From contig CAVXGZ010000001.1 in the NCBI GenBank assembly GCA_963761325.1, forward strand, positions 1,054,001 through 1,118,000: a stretch of DNA of 64,000 bases. Direction: 5' to 3'. The stretch comes from Streptantibioticus_C sp963761325 (GTDB lineage Bacteria; Actinomycetota; Actinomycetes; Streptomycetales; Streptomycetaceae). The notes under the pieces were generated by a model. The model was not told the DNA's origin, ran no database searches, and saw nothing but the letters and a program-made list of their open reading frames with translations. Positions 9,128 to 18,218 of the stretch are shown piece after piece (within the stretch, counting starts at the first letter, position 1; every line of letters starts with the position of its first letter). The translations under genes and the position numbers were made by a program.

Positions 9128-9973
9128 TCACAGCAGGGCCAGCGCGGCCGTCGCGTCGTCGTGCGCCTTGCCGCGCGGGAAGGCGGCGCCGTCCGGATCG
9201 GCGGCCTCGGCGGCGCGCACCCGGGCGATCAGCTCCGCGCAGCCGTCCCGCTCCAGCAGCCGGAAGGCGCCCGGCCAGTCCGTCGCGCCGAAGACGTCCA
9301 CCAGCCGCCCGGCGCCGTCGGTGAGCGCGGCGACCGAGCGGACCGCCGCGCGCGGCACGCTGCCGGCGACCGCCCGGCCGGCGACCCGCGGGTCGGCCGC
9401 GGCGGTGAAGAACCCGCCCTCCGCGTTGCGCAGCGACTCCACCGCCGCCGCGTACGCCGACCGGGCCCGCCGCTGCGCCGCGCCGCCCCGGGCGAGCGGA
9501 CGCAGCGCGGCCCGCAGCGCCGGCACCGGCTCCGGCAGCCGGCGCAGCCGGTCGTCCAGCACCGCGCGCACCGCGCCGGAGGCGTCCTCGACGAGCAGCA
9601 CGGAATCGGAGAGCACCAGGTGCTGCACGCTCTCCTCGTCCCAGCGCACGGCGACCACCGTGGACTGCGGAGTGTGCCGGTGAGAAAGGTCACAGGTGTC
9701 GCGATGGGATTCGGCGGTGCGCGCGATCGCCTCCGCGAGACACTGACGGAGCGTCATGTCCGCCCGTGAGACGCACAGTTCGATCATCGCGCCGCCCAGC
9801 CGGGCGGTGAACCACGGCACGCTGTGGCCGCAACCGGTGCCCGCCGGCGGCGGGGTGACCCCGTCCAGCACCACCAGGACGCCGCCCGCGCCGGACGCGG
9901 GCAGCGCCGCGCAGACGAAGTCCTCGTTGGGCCGGCCCGCGGTGCCGGGCTCGGTGGCGGTGTCGATGCGCAT
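9128..9973 (-). CDS. PP2C-like serine/threonine phosphatase domain protein
   Basis: A 281-aa cytoplasmic protein with the outline of the PP2C fold. It begins ATEPGTAGRPNEDFV (the N-E-D of the first metal-binding motif), continues with LVVLDGVTPP (the DG motif) and STVVAVRWDE, and has SVAALTDGAGR and KAHDDATAALALL near the end, the last matching the family DDxT metal motif. The metal ligands are therefore largely kept, although the protein is shorter than classical enzymes. It is divergent from the conservon. The partner kinase or substrate is unknown. Confidence 0.78.
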   Translation of the reverse strand: MRIDTATEPGTAGRPNEDFVCAALPASGAGGVLVVLDGVTPPPAGTGCGHSVPWFTARLGGAMIELCVSRADMTLRQCLAEAIARTAESHRDTCDLSHRHTPQSTVVAVRWDEESVQHLVLSDSVLLVEDASGAVRAVLDDRLRRLPEPVPALRAALRPLARGGAAQRRARSAYAAAVESLRNAEGGFFTAAADPRVAGRAVAGSVPRAAVRSVAALTDGAGRLVDVFGATDWPGAFRLLERDGCAELIARVRAAEAADPDGAAFPRGKAHDDATAALALL

Positions 9974-10314
9974 CGGCCCAGTCTGCCGCAGCGTCCGTTC
10001 GATCGACGGATACGTGCCCCGCGGCGGAAGGGTCTGTGCAGATCCGGTGAGCGTTCTCGTCACCCGGTGGCGGGGGCGGGCATCCTGCCAGCAGCCCGTA
10101 CGCTTCTCCAAACCGTGCCGGAGTGCGGGAAGCGTGTGCGGTGAACCCGAGTTGAAGAGCGACTTCGCCTTGTTGTTCACTCCTTCAGGTGTCGCGGCGC
10201 AGTTGCGTGTCACCCATACCCGCAAGGCTGCGAAGACTTGCGCATCGGGGGGAGCACCGGAGGGCGACGACGGCGTCGCGGCCGGTGCGGTGCCTAACTG
10301 ATTTGTCGTCACTT

Positions 10315-10338
10315 CGGCTGTACGGACGGCTGTACGAC
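10315..10338. promoter_or_regulatory. Tandem 12-bp direct repeat before the conservon
   Basis: Two adjacent 12-mers share CGGCTGTACG and end 13 nt before the cvnA start, so an activator or repressor bound there would touch the leader. The rest of the 378-bp gap (9974-10351) holds no gene; it should contain the divergent promoters of the phosphatase gene and the conservon. Confidence 0.5.
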
Positions 10339-10351
10339 GGACGAGACAGGA

Positions 10352-12856
10352 ATGCGAGAACCGGTGCGGACAACGCGGAGAGGGCGCGACGCGGCGCGCA
10401 CGGAACCGACGCCACCCACGACGCGACATGCCCAGAAACCTGGACGCCGCCTGCGTACCCGGCTGTTGGCGGCCGTCCTTGTCAGCCTCGTCGCGGTGCT
10501 CGCCGCCGGCGGACCCTCGGTCGCCACCGCGGTGAGCGACGTCTCGCAGTCCCAGCGGCTGCTGCGGCTGACGGAGTTGAACACCTCCGCCATCGCGCTG
10601 TCGCACGCGCTGTGCGACGAGCGCGACGCGATGACCGCCTACGCGGCGGCCGGCCGCACCGGCGAGGGCGTCAGCCAGGGCGAGCAGGCCGCCGTGGACC
10701 GCCAGGCCGCCGAACTCGGGCGCGACGCGGCCGACCTGGACACCGGCGGCTCCGCCGACCTGGTCCGGATCACCGGCGACCTGCGGCTCGCCCTCGGCGA
10801 CATCGACCGGGTCCGCGGCGACGCCCGCACCGGCAACGGCTCGGCCCGGGCGGTCTTCGACTCCTACACCCCGCTGGTCGACGCCCTCGACGCAGTCAGC
10901 GGCGGGCTCGCCCGCGCGCTGCCGGACCGGGCCTCCGACCCCGACACCAGCGCCGGACCCGCGCTCACCGAGGCGGTCTCGCAGGCGTCCGCGGAACACG
11001 GCCTGCTGGTCGCCGCCCTCGACGGGACCGGCGCCGGCTCCGACCTGGTCGGCGAGGCCAGGACCGACCGGCTGCGCGAGCAGGGCGCGTTCGACGACTT
11101 CGACACCACCGCCACCGCCGACGCCCGCACCCGGTACGCCCAGACGGTGACCGGCACGGACGTCACCGCGGCCGACGGCTACCTCGACAAGCTCACCGCC
11201 GGACCCGGCCTGACCGCCGCCGACCACCGGTTGGACCCCGGCACGGTCGACCAGGCGCTCTCCGCCCGGATCGACCGGATGCGCGCCGTGCAGTCCTCGC
11301 TGGCCGCCGCCGACACCACCCGGCTCACCGCGCTGCGCGACCAGGACGTCACCGCCCTGGAGATCCGCTGCGCGCTGGTCGGCCTGTGCGCGCTGGTCGC
11401 GCTCGCCATCGGCGTGCAGACCGCCCGCTCGGTGACCCGGCCGCTGGCCCGGGTGCGCCGCTACGCCAACGACCCGGCCGGCGAGCCGCCCACCGCCAGC
11501 GGCGACGAGTTCGCCCTCATCGCGCTCGACGTCCAGCGGCTCGCCCAGGACCTGGCCGACCTGCGCGAACGCGGCGCCGGCCAGGACGCCGAACGCGTCC
11601 GGCTGGACGGCGAGCGCGACACCGCCGCCCGCAGCGCCGCCGCCGAGCACGAGGAACTGCGCAGGCGGGAGGCGGCGCTGCGCGAGGAGCGCGCCGCGCT
11701 GGCCCGGGAGAAGGAGGCGCTCGCCGCCCGGCTCGGCTCGCTGCAGGGCAGCGTGCACAGCACCTTCGTCAACCTCTCGTTGCGCACCCTCGCCCTGGTC
11801 GAGCGGCAACTCCAGCTCATCGAGGGCCTGGAGAACCGCGAGCAGGACCCCGACGAGCTCAAGACCCTCTTCCGGCTCGACCACCTGGCCACCCGGATGC
11901 GCCGCAACAGCGAGAGCCTGCTGGTGCTCGCCGGCGCGGAGACCGGCGGCAGCGCGGTCACCAGGCCGATCCCGCTGGTGGACGTGGTGCGGGCCGGCAT
12001 CTCCGAGATCGAGCGCTACGAGCGGGTGCGCATCCCGTTCCTGCCGCGCGGCCACTTGGTCGGCTTCGCCGCCGACGACGCCGGCCACCTGGTGGCCGAA
12101 CTGCTGGAGAACGCCACCGCCTTCTCGCCGCCCGACTCCGAAGTACGGGTCTCCGGCTGGCTGCTGGAGAACGGCGAGGTGATGATCTCCGTCGAGGACG
12201 AGGGCATCGGCGTGCCGTCCGACCGGCTGGACGAGGTCAACCGGCTGCTCGCCGACCCGCGCCCCGACCAGTCCGACGCGCCGGCCGGCCTCGGCCTCTA
12301 CGTCGTCGCCCGGCTCGCCGGACGGCACGGCATCCGGGTCCAGTTGCGCCCGCAGAAGCAGGGCGGCACCGCGGCCGTGGTCGTGCTGCCGAAGAACCTG
12401 ATCACCTCGGCGCCGCCGGCCGGGTCCGACGCCCCGCCGGCCGGCCGCACCGAGCCGGCCGCCGGCCTCGCCGCGCGGACCGCTCCGGCCGTCGCGCCGC
12501 CGCGGACCGAACCGGCCGGGCACGCGGCCGTGCCCGCTCCGGCCGCCGAACACGCCAGGCCGCACGCCGCCGGTCCCGACCAGGCCGGCACACCTGCCCG
12601 TCCCCGCCCCGACGAGCCGGCCGCCGACGCGGCGGGCGGCCCGCTGCCCAAGCGGGTGCCGCGCTCCAGCGGTCTGACCGGCGAACCAGGGGCCCGTGCG
12701 AACGTCACACCGGTCGACGCCGACGCCCTGCGGCGCCGGCTCGGCGGGTTCGCGCAGGGCCTGCGGGAGGGCCGCCGGGACGCCGAGGCCGAGGCGACCG
12801 CGGAGCGGCCGGGGGACCACAGCGACAGCGAACCCTCCGAGGAGGCACGCGGGTGA
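10352..12856 (+). CDS. cvnA: Conservon sensor kinase-like protein CvnA
   Basis: First gene of a conservon, the membrane part of a signalling complex likened to eukaryotic GPCR-G-protein modules. Of the 834 aa, one membrane segment lies near residues 37-57, then a large extracellular helical sensor of the nitrate/nitrite-sensing type, a second membrane segment near 345-365, a HAMP-like linker, a long Arg/Glu/Ala coiled coil, and a GHKL ATPase domain (LLENATAFSPPDSEV, EDEGIGVP, GLGLYVVARLAG). The last 150 residues are a Pro/Ala-rich disordered tail. GTGA overlaps the start of cvnB. Kinase activity is not certain for this family. Confidence 0.9.
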   Translation: MREPVRTTRRGRDAARTEPTPPTTRHAQKPGRRLRTRLLAAVLVSLVAVLAAGGPSVATAVSDVSQSQRLLRLTELNTSAIALSHALCDERDAMTAYAAAGRTGEGVSQGEQAAVDRQAAELGRDAADLDTGGSADLVRITGDLRLALGDIDRVRGDARTGNGSARAVFDSYTPLVDALDAVSGGLARALPDRASDPDTSAGPALTEAVSQASAEHGLLVAALDGTGAGSDLVGEARTDRLREQGAFDDFDTTATADARTRYAQTVTGTDVTAADGYLDKLTAGPGLTAADHRLDPGTVDQALSARIDRMRAVQSSLAAADTTRLTALRDQDVTALEIRCALVGLCALVALAIGVQTARSVTRPLARVRRYANDPAGEPPTASGDEFALIALDVQRLAQDLADLRERGAGQDAERVRLDGERDTAARSAAAEHEELRRREAALREERAALAREKEALAARLGSLQGSVHSTFVNLSLRTLALVERQLQLIEGLENREQDPDELKTLFRLDHLATRMRRNSESLLVLAGAETGGSAVTRPIPLVDVVRAGISEIERYERVRIPFLPRGHLVGFAADDAGHLVAELLENATAFSPPDSEVRVSGWLLENGEVMISVEDEGIGVPSDRLDEVNRLLADPRPDQSDAPAGLGLYVVARLAGRHGIRVQLRPQKQGGTAAVVVLPKNLITSAPPAGSDAPPAGRTEPAAGLAARTAPAVAPPRTEPAGHAAVPAPAAEHARPHAAGPDQAGTPARPRPDEPAADAAGGPLPKRVPRSSGLTGEPGARANVTPVDADALRRRLGGFAQGLREGRRDAEAEATAERPGDHSDSEPSEEARG

Positions 12857-13431
12857 ACACCCCGAGCACGGACAGCGGCGGCACGACGCGCGGCCCGGCC
12901 GAGTCCAGAACCGTCAGGCACAGCGCGGCGGCGCGCAACCTGCAGTGGCTGCTGGCCAACCTCGTCGAGGAGGTGCCGGGCGTCCGCTCGGTCGCGGTGA
13001 TCTCCTCCGACGGCCTGCTGCTCAGCTCATCCGAGGTCTCCGAGCAGGAGACCGCGGCGATGACCCGGGCCCCCGCGCGCCCGCCCGGCGCCGAGTCCGG
13101 CTCCGCCGAGCGGCCGCCCGGATCCTCCGGCGACCTGGCCACCGTGGTCTCCGGCCTCGCCTCGCTGACCGACGGCGCCGCCCGCCTGATGGACGCCGGA
13201 ACGGTCAAGCAGTCGGTGGTCGCGATGGAGAACGGCTGCCTGTTCGTGATGTCGATCAGTGACGGCTCGCTTCTCGGCGTGCACGCCTCCCCGGAGTGTG
13301 ACATGAGCGTGGTCGCGTACCACATGGCACTGTTCGTCGGCCGGGCGGGACACGTCCTGACCCCGGAGTTGCGCGACGAACTGGCCGGACCACCGATGTC
13401 GTCCGACCGGCCCGCGGAAAGGGGGCGTTGA
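12853..13431 (+). CDS. cvnB: Conservon roadblock/LC7-domain protein CvnB
   Basis: Roadblock/LC7 protein, thought to act as scaffold or GTPase-activating partner for CvnD. Family features are NLQWLLANLVEEVPGVRSVAVISSDGLLL at the N-terminal part, here followed by a Pro/Gly/Ser-rich insertion (about residues 75-95), then a strand rich in hydrophobic residues and GCLFVMSISDGSLLGVHA. The 192-aa size is longer than the common 130-140 aa, because of the insertion and an extended C-terminus. GTG 12853 overlaps the cvnA stop by 4 nt, so translation is coupled. Confidence 0.9.
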   Translation: MNTPSTDSGGTTRGPAESRTVRHSAAARNLQWLLANLVEEVPGVRSVAVISSDGLLLSSSEVSEQETAAMTRAPARPPGAESGSAERPPGSSGDLATVVSGLASLTDGAARLMDAGTVKQSVVAMENGCLFVMSISDGSLLGVHASPECDMSVVAYHMALFVGRAGHVLTPELRDELAGPPMSSDRPAERGR

Positions 13432-13829
13432 TGTCCGCCAACCCGCTGCCGGTCCGCGGCTTCGAGCACCGGCCCTCCCGGGTCCGGCCGTACGCGCTCA
13501 CCGGCGGGCGCACCCGGTTCGGCCACGTGCTGCTCGTCGAGACGTTCGTGGCCACCATCGACGGGCCGCGCGAGCGCGCCGAGCTGACCTCCGGCGGCAT
13601 CGGCGCCGGCGTGATGCCGGAGCTTCGGGCCATCGTCGAACTGTGCCGCCGCATGCGGTCGGTCGCCGAGATCTCCGCGCTGCTGCGCATGCCGCTCGGC
13701 GTGGTGCGCGTACTGCTCAGCGATCTGGCCGACCAGGGAAGGATCCGCGTCTACGGAAGCGGCCAGGGGCCGACACAGCCCGACCGCGCGTTGCTGGAAA
13801 GGGTACTCGGTGGACTTCGCAGGCTCTGA
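13431..13829 (+). CDS. cvnC: Conservon DUF742 protein CvnC
   Basis: Small DUF742 protein of 132 aa, the third conserved conservon component, with a winged-helix-like fold. The family pattern RPYALTGGRTR is present, and the C-terminal half (VELCRRMRSVAEISALLRMPLGVVRVLLSDLADQGRI) reads like a helix-turn-helix. DNA binding has not been shown generally. ATG 13431 shares one base with the cvnB stop and its 3' end overlaps cvnD by 20 nt, so the four genes form a tight operon. Confidence 0.9.
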   Translation: MSANPLPVRGFEHRPSRVRPYALTGGRTRFGHVLLVETFVATIDGPRERAELTSGGIGAGVMPELRAIVELCRRMRSVAEISALLRMPLGVVRVLLSDLADQGRIRVYGSGQGPTQPDRALLERVLGGLRRL

Positions 13830-14463
13830 GACGGCGCATCCGGCCGCCACCGCGATAGCGGCGGCGGCCATGGATCCCGAGGAGGGCATACAGGACTGGC
13901 AGCGCGACACCAGCCGCGCCCCGACCTCCGTCAAGGTGGTGGTGGCCGGCGGCTTCGGCGTCGGCAAGACCACGTTCGTCGGCGCGGTGTCCGAGATCAC
14001 CCCGCTGACCACCGAGGCCCTGATGACCCGGGCCAGCGAGGACGTCGACGACCTCGGCTCCACCCCGGACAAGACCACCACCACGGTCGCCATGGACTTC
14101 GGGCGCATCACGCTCGACCAGGACCTGGTGCTCTACCTGTTCGGCACCCCCGGCCAGCAGCGGTTCTGGTTCATGTGGGACGACCTGGTGCGCGGCGCCA
14201 TCGGCGGGATCGTGCTGGCGGACACCAGGCGGCTCGCCGAGTGCTTCCCGGCGCTCGACTACTTCGAGACCTGCGGGCTGCCGTTCGTGGTCGCCGTCAA
14301 CCACTTCGAGGGATCGCCCGGCTACGGGGAGGACGACGTGCGCGAGGCGCTGTCCGTCCCGCCGCACATCCCGGTCCTGATCTGCGACGCGCGCAAGCGG
14401 TACTCGGTGGTCGAGGCGCTGCTCTCCCTGTGCGGACACGCGCTCGCCGCGCTGCCCGAATGA
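13810..14463 (+). CDS. cvnD: Conservon small GTPase CvnD
   Basis: Ras-like bacterial GTPase of about 217 aa, the switch of the conservon. G1/P-loop GGFGVGKTT, a switch-I Thr-rich stretch (TPDKTTTTVAMDFG), G3 FGTPGQQRFWFMW and a G4-like VAVNHFEG are visible. The G4 motif lacks the usual NKxD (it reads NHFE), which is common in this family and may loosen guanine specificity. GTG 13810 lies inside the end of cvnC. Binding to CvnB and CvnC at the membrane is expected from work on other conservons. Confidence 0.92.
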   Translation: MDFAGSETAHPAATAIAAAAMDPEEGIQDWQRDTSRAPTSVKVVVAGGFGVGKTTFVGAVSEITPLTTEALMTRASEDVDDLGSTPDKTTTTVAMDFGRITLDQDLVLYLFGTPGQQRFWFMWDDLVRGAIGGIVLADTRRLAECFPALDYFETCGLPFVVAVNHFEGSPGYGEDDVREALSVPPHIPVLICDARKRYSVVEALLSLCGHALAALPE

Positions 14464-14506
14464 ACGTATCGCCGGGGTCCGTTCCCCCGCACTCTTAAGG
14501 ATCGCC

Positions 14507-15736
14507 ATGCGCAGAATACTCATCGTGGGGGCCGGCCAGTCCGGGCTCCAACTCGCCCTCGGCCTGCTCTCGCACGGCTACGAGGTCACCTTGATGACCA
14601 ACCGCACCGCGGAGGAGATCCGCGAGGGCAGGGTCATGTCCACCCAGTGCATGTTCAGCACCGCGCTGGGCCACGAGCGGGACCTGGGGCTCAACTTCTG
14701 GGAGCAGCAGGCGCCGCGCATCGAGGGCCTCGGCGTCTCGGTCGCCGCCCCGGACGGCACCCGCCCGATCGACTGGGTCGGCCGTCTCGACGGCTTCGCG
14801 CAGTCGGTGGACCAGCGGGTGAAGATGTCCGGCTGGCTGGAGGCATTCGCCGAGCGCGGCGGCCAACTGGTCGTGCACGGCGCCGCCGTCTCCGACCTGG
14901 ACTACTTCGCCCGCCGCTACGACCTGGTGCTGGTCGCGGCCGGCAAGGGCGAACTGGTCGGCATGTTCGGCCGGGACGCCGCCCGTTCGCCGTACGCCAC
15001 CCCGCAGCGCTCGCTCGCGGTCGCCTACGTCAACGGCCTCGGCCCGCGCCCGGAGCACCCGGACTTCCACGCGGTGCGCTGCAACCTGGTGCCCACCGTG
15101 GGCGAGATGTTCGTCATGCCGACCCTCACCACCTCGGGCCCGGCCGACATCCTGTTCTGGGAGGGCATCCCCGGCGGCCCGCTCGACGTCTTCGACGGCG
15201 TCAAGGACCCGGCCGAGCACCTGCGGATCACCCTGGACCTGATGAAGCAGTTCCTGCCCTGGGAGTACGAGCGGGCCCGCGACGTCGAACTCACCGACGC
15301 CAACGGCACGCTGGCCGGCCGCTACGCCCCCACCGTGCGCAACCCGGTCGGCGAACTGCCCTCCGGCGGCCTGGTGCTGGGCGTCGCCGACGTGGTGGTG
15401 GCCAACGACCCGATCACCGGCCAGGGTTCGAACAACGCCGCCAAGTGCGCGGCCTCCTACCTCGACTCGATCCTGGCGCACGGTGACAAGCCGTTCGACG
15501 CGCAGTGGATGCACGGCGCCTTCGAGCGGTACTGGTCGTACGCGCAGCACGTCACCAAGTGGACCAACGCGATGCTGGCCCCGCCGCCCGAGCACGTGCT
15601 CGGCCTGATCGGCGCCGCCGGGCAGCTCCAGCCGGTCGCCGACCGGTTCGCGAACGCCTTCGACGACCCGTCCGACTTCGAGAACTGGTTCTTCGACCCG
15701 GAACTCGCCCAGGCCTACCTGGCCTCGGTCGGCTGA
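14507..15736 (+). CDS. Styrene/indole monooxygenase-like FAD protein
   Basis: A 409-aa flavoprotein of the StyA (styrene/indole monooxygenase) family. It has the N-terminal FAD-binding motif ILIVGAGQSGLQLALGL, a second glycine-rich site further on (LVLVAAGKGEL) and the C-terminal SNNAAKCA helix after DPITGQGS, which contacts FAD. Known StyA enzymes need a separate reductase (StyB); none is encoded nearby, so a general flavin reductase would have to serve. It follows cvnD by 43 nt on the same strand and is probably the conservon's effector enzyme, a place often held by a P450. Substrate unknown. Confidence 0.85.
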   Translation: MRRILIVGAGQSGLQLALGLLSHGYEVTLMTNRTAEEIREGRVMSTQCMFSTALGHERDLGLNFWEQQAPRIEGLGVSVAAPDGTRPIDWVGRLDGFAQSVDQRVKMSGWLEAFAERGGQLVVHGAAVSDLDYFARRYDLVLVAAGKGELVGMFGRDAARSPYATPQRSLAVAYVNGLGPRPEHPDFHAVRCNLVPTVGEMFVMPTLTTSGPADILFWEGIPGGPLDVFDGVKDPAEHLRITLDLMKQFLPWEYERARDVELTDANGTLAGRYAPTVRNPVGELPSGGLVLGVADVVVANDPITGQGSNNAAKCAASYLDSILAHGDKPFDAQWMHGAFERYWSYAQHVTKWTNAMLAPPPEHVLGLIGAAGQLQPVADRFANAFDDPSDFENWFFDPELAQAYLASVG

Positions 15737-16836
15737 TCCACCGTCAGATCGGGCCGCTCCGCCGTGCGGAGCGGCCCGAGCGCGTCCCAGGGCCCGGCCG
15801 CCTCGGACGCGTCCGGCGCGTCGGGGCGGACCGCGCCGAGCACCGGGTCCACCGCGACCGGCGAGAGCGAGACCGCGGCGCCCGGTCGCGGCGCCTGCAC
15901 CACCAGGCCGTCGCCGACGTACAGCGCCACGTGGGTGGCCTGCGGGAAGTAGACGATCAGGTCGCCGGGCCGCACCCGGTCCAACGGCACCTTCGGTAGC
16001 GCGGCCCACTGCTCCTGGCTGGTGCGGGGGATGGCCCGGCCGGCGTGGTCCCACGCCTGCGAGGTCAGCCCCGAGCAGTCGAACGCCTTCGGGCCCTGGG
16101 CGCCCCACCGGTACGGCTTGCCGAGCTGCGCGACCGCGTAGCCGACGGCCCGCCTGCCGGGTCCGGACGGCCGCGCGGTCCGGCCGGCCAGCCGGCCCGA
16201 GGCGAGCAGGGCGTGCTGCGCGTGCTCGGTGTGCCCCTTCTCCAGGGCGGCGAGCGCGGCCAGTTGGCCGCCGCTCAGCGACGCGACCGCGCGCTCCACC
16301 TCGCCCAGGCTGCCCTTCGCCCGGTCCCGGGCCGCCCGCTCCCGGCCGGCCAGCGCCCGCATCGTATTGAGCGCCCCGGCGGCCCGTGCGGCGGTGGCGT
16401 CCAGCGCGTGTTCGCCGCCGCGCAGCCTGCGCTCCACGGTGGCCCGCCAGGCCTCGGCCCGGCCCAGCACGTGTGCCTGCGACAGCGCCTCGGTCGGGTC
16501 GTCGCTCAGCAGCAGGCGCATGTACGGCGAGACGCCGCCGCTGCGGTACTGCTCCCGGGCGATGGCGCCCGCCGCGTCCCGGGCGGCGGCCAGCGCCGCG
16601 TGCCGGCCGGTGAGCTGCCGGGTCAGGCCGTCGTACCGGCGCTGCGCGGCGTCGAGCCGCTCCTTGGCGCCGTCGTAGCTCTCGGTGGCCTGCTCGGCGC
16701 GCCGGTAGAGCGTCTGCAGCCGGACGAGCAGCTCCGGCAGCCCGGCCGCGCCGGCCGCGGTCGCGGGCGGCGCGGGTCCCAGCACGGCGGCGGCCAGCAC
16801 CGCGCAGGCCAGCGCCGTTCGGCGGGCCGCTGACAT
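15715..16836 (-). CDS. Secreted NlpC/P60 peptidoglycan endopeptidase
   Basis: Exported cell-wall hydrolase of 373 aa: Sec signal peptide (to about residue 27, ending TAAGAAG), a long Ala/Arg/Glu coiled coil (about 30-215), then an NlpC/P60 domain. The catalytic Cys is in AFDCSGLTSQAW and the His in ATHVALYVGDG; GDLIVYF is the strand between them. This is the RipA/CwlO-like layout, in which the coiled coil usually restrains activity. GGAGGTGA precedes the ATG. Its 3' end runs 22 bp into the end of the convergent monooxygenase gene, so the two mRNAs overlap. Confidence 0.92.
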   Translation of the reverse strand: MSAARRTALACAVLAAAVLGPAPPATAAGAAGLPELLVRLQTLYRRAEQATESYDGAKERLDAAQRRYDGLTRQLTGRHAALAAARDAAGAIAREQYRSGGVSPYMRLLLSDDPTEALSQAHVLGRAEAWRATVERRLRGGEHALDATAARAAGALNTMRALAGRERAARDRAKGSLGEVERAVASLSGGQLAALAALEKGHTEHAQHALLASGRLAGRTARPSGPGRRAVGYAVAQLGKPYRWGAQGPKAFDCSGLTSQAWDHAGRAIPRTSQEQWAALPKVPLDRVRPGDLIVYFPQATHVALYVGDGLVVQAPRPGAAVSLSPVAVDPVLGAVRPDAPDASEAAGPWDALGPLRTAERPDLTVDQPTEAR

Positions 16837-17181
16837 CCGCTCACCTCCGCCGCGCGCTCGGGATCCCGACGGCCCCGATCGTGCCAACGCCCGGCCGTCC
16901 GCGCCACGGCGACGCGGCCCGCGGGGCAGCGGTTGCCCGGCATGGCCGACGGTCCGGTCAAGCGCGCCGCCGGTTTCCGGAGGATGGGCGACCGGTGCGG
17001 GGAGACGCACCGACGACGCGCCCGGCACGCGGAAGCCAATCCCCCGGCGACCCCGCTGTCAATGCCCGCGGCGATACCGGGCCGCACCGGATCCTCCCGC
17101 CCCGGCAGCGGGCCGCCGCCGGCTCCCCGTTCGGCTCCGGGGGCGCCGCGGCGGAACACGGCGGACTCCCCGCCGGCGGCC
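16837..17181. other. Intergenic stretch
   Basis: 345 bp between the NlpC/P60 start and the end of a small gene. No gene or clear motif is seen beyond the ribosome binding site and presumed promoter of the hydrolase. Confidence 0.4.
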
Positions 17182-17439
17182 TCATCGCGGCCGGCGGGCG
17201 AACGGCAACCGCGCGCGGTCGGTGCGCGGCCCGTCCGGGTCGTAGTCGTAGCGCCACATGGCCCGGCGCGGGGCGCCGGCGGGCGCCAGCCGGTAGACCA
17301 GGACGGTGGCGGGCTCGGTGCCGTGGGCCGGGACGGGCACGCGGTAGTACTTCGGCGGCCTGCCGGTGGCTCCCACCAGCACCGCCATCACCCGCCCGTC
17401 CAGCGGTCCGCCGACGAACCGCGACTGTTCGCTTCGCAC
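17182..17439 (-). CDS. Small conserved-looking hypothetical protein
   Basis: An 85-aa basic soluble protein of unknown role. It begins FVGGPLDGRVMAV and contains PPKYYRVPVPAHG and VYRLAPAG, a pattern I have seen in short streptomycete proteins, but no family name can be given. GTG start, with a G-rich stretch just before it. It is on the same strand as, but well separated from, the NlpC/P60 gene, and ends the TetR-diiron block. Confidence 0.6.
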   Translation of the reverse strand: MRSEQSRFVGGPLDGRVMAVLVGATGRPPKYYRVPVPAHGTEPATVLVYRLAPAGAPRRAMWRYDYDPDGPRTDRARLPFARRPR

Positions 17440-17485
17440 CCCCTCAGCATGGCACCCGGCACCGACGGCGTGTGACGGGCGCCGG

Positions 17486-18160
17486 CTACGGCTCCAGCAG
17501 CCGGGCCACCACCGCGGCGGTCTCCTCGTCGCCGGCGGCGGCCGAGGCGACGACGGCGACGAACTGGTCGATCAGCCAGCCGCGCAGCTCCTCGGCGGGC
17601 GGGCGGCGGCCCTCGTCGAGCCAGATCAGTGAGACCGCCTCGACCGCCGCGATCCAGGAGCGCACCGTCATCCGCAGCCGCAGGCCGGGGTCCGGCACCT
17701 CCAGGTGCGCGAACATCTCCGCCGCGGCGCCCCGGCGCACCTCGTCGATGACGGCGGTGGCCCGCGAGGTCGAAGTGGCGCTGCCGCCGCGCAGCAGGGC
17801 GGAGAAGCCCGCGTCGTGCTCGGCGACGAACGCCAGGTAGCGGTCGAGCACCCGGGAGAGCCGGACCATCGGCGTGTCGGCGCGCGGCTCGGCGAAGCAG
17901 GCCAGCAGCTGGTCGGCCGCGCTGCCCAGCGCGGTCTCGTAGATCTGCTGCTTGCCGCCGGGGAAGTAGCGGTAGACCAGCGCGCGGGAGGCGCCGGCCG
18001 CCACCGCGATGTCGTCGATCGAGACGTCCTCGGGGGAGCGGTGGCTGAACAGGTCCAGTGCCGCGACGAGCAGTTGGCGCCGCCGCTCGGCCACCGGCAG
18101 CCGCCGATAGGCGACCCCGGCCCCCTCGCCGCCGGCCGCGCCGCCCGTTCGGTTCCCCAT
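17486..18160 (-). CDS. TetR-family regulator
   Basis: A 224-aa one-component repressor. The HTH is clear: RRQLLVAALDLFSHRSPEDVSIDDIAVAAGASRALVYRYF, followed by GGKQQIYE. The C-terminal ligand domain has the LRGWLIDQFVAVV pattern of a group of actinobacterial TetR proteins often found beside lipid or oxygenase genes. It lies 58 nt downstream of the AurF-like gene on the same strand, so it probably controls that gene and the divergent ferritin-like gene. A candidate operator is described at 19176-19187. Confidence 0.9.
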   Translation of the reverse strand: MGNRTGGAAGGEGAGVAYRRLPVAERRRQLLVAALDLFSHRSPEDVSIDDIAVAAGASRALVYRYFPGGKQQIYETALGSAADQLLACFAEPRADTPMVRLSRVLDRYLAFVAEHDAGFSALLRGGSATSTSRATAVIDEVRRGAAAEMFAHLEVPDPGLRLRMTVRSWIAAVEAVSLIWLDEGRRPPAEELRGWLIDQFVAVVASAAAGDEETAAVVARLLEP

Positions 18161-18218
18161 GCCGTGCAGTTTAGGCGGCCGGACGGCGCCCGGCGGGGCC
18201 CGGCGGCGTCGCGGCCCG

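Noticed and set aside
9128..12820. A 1230-codon minus frame over the phosphatase and conservon
   Set aside because: Only the last 281 residues, from ATG 9973, look like a protein; the rest is antisense to cvnA.
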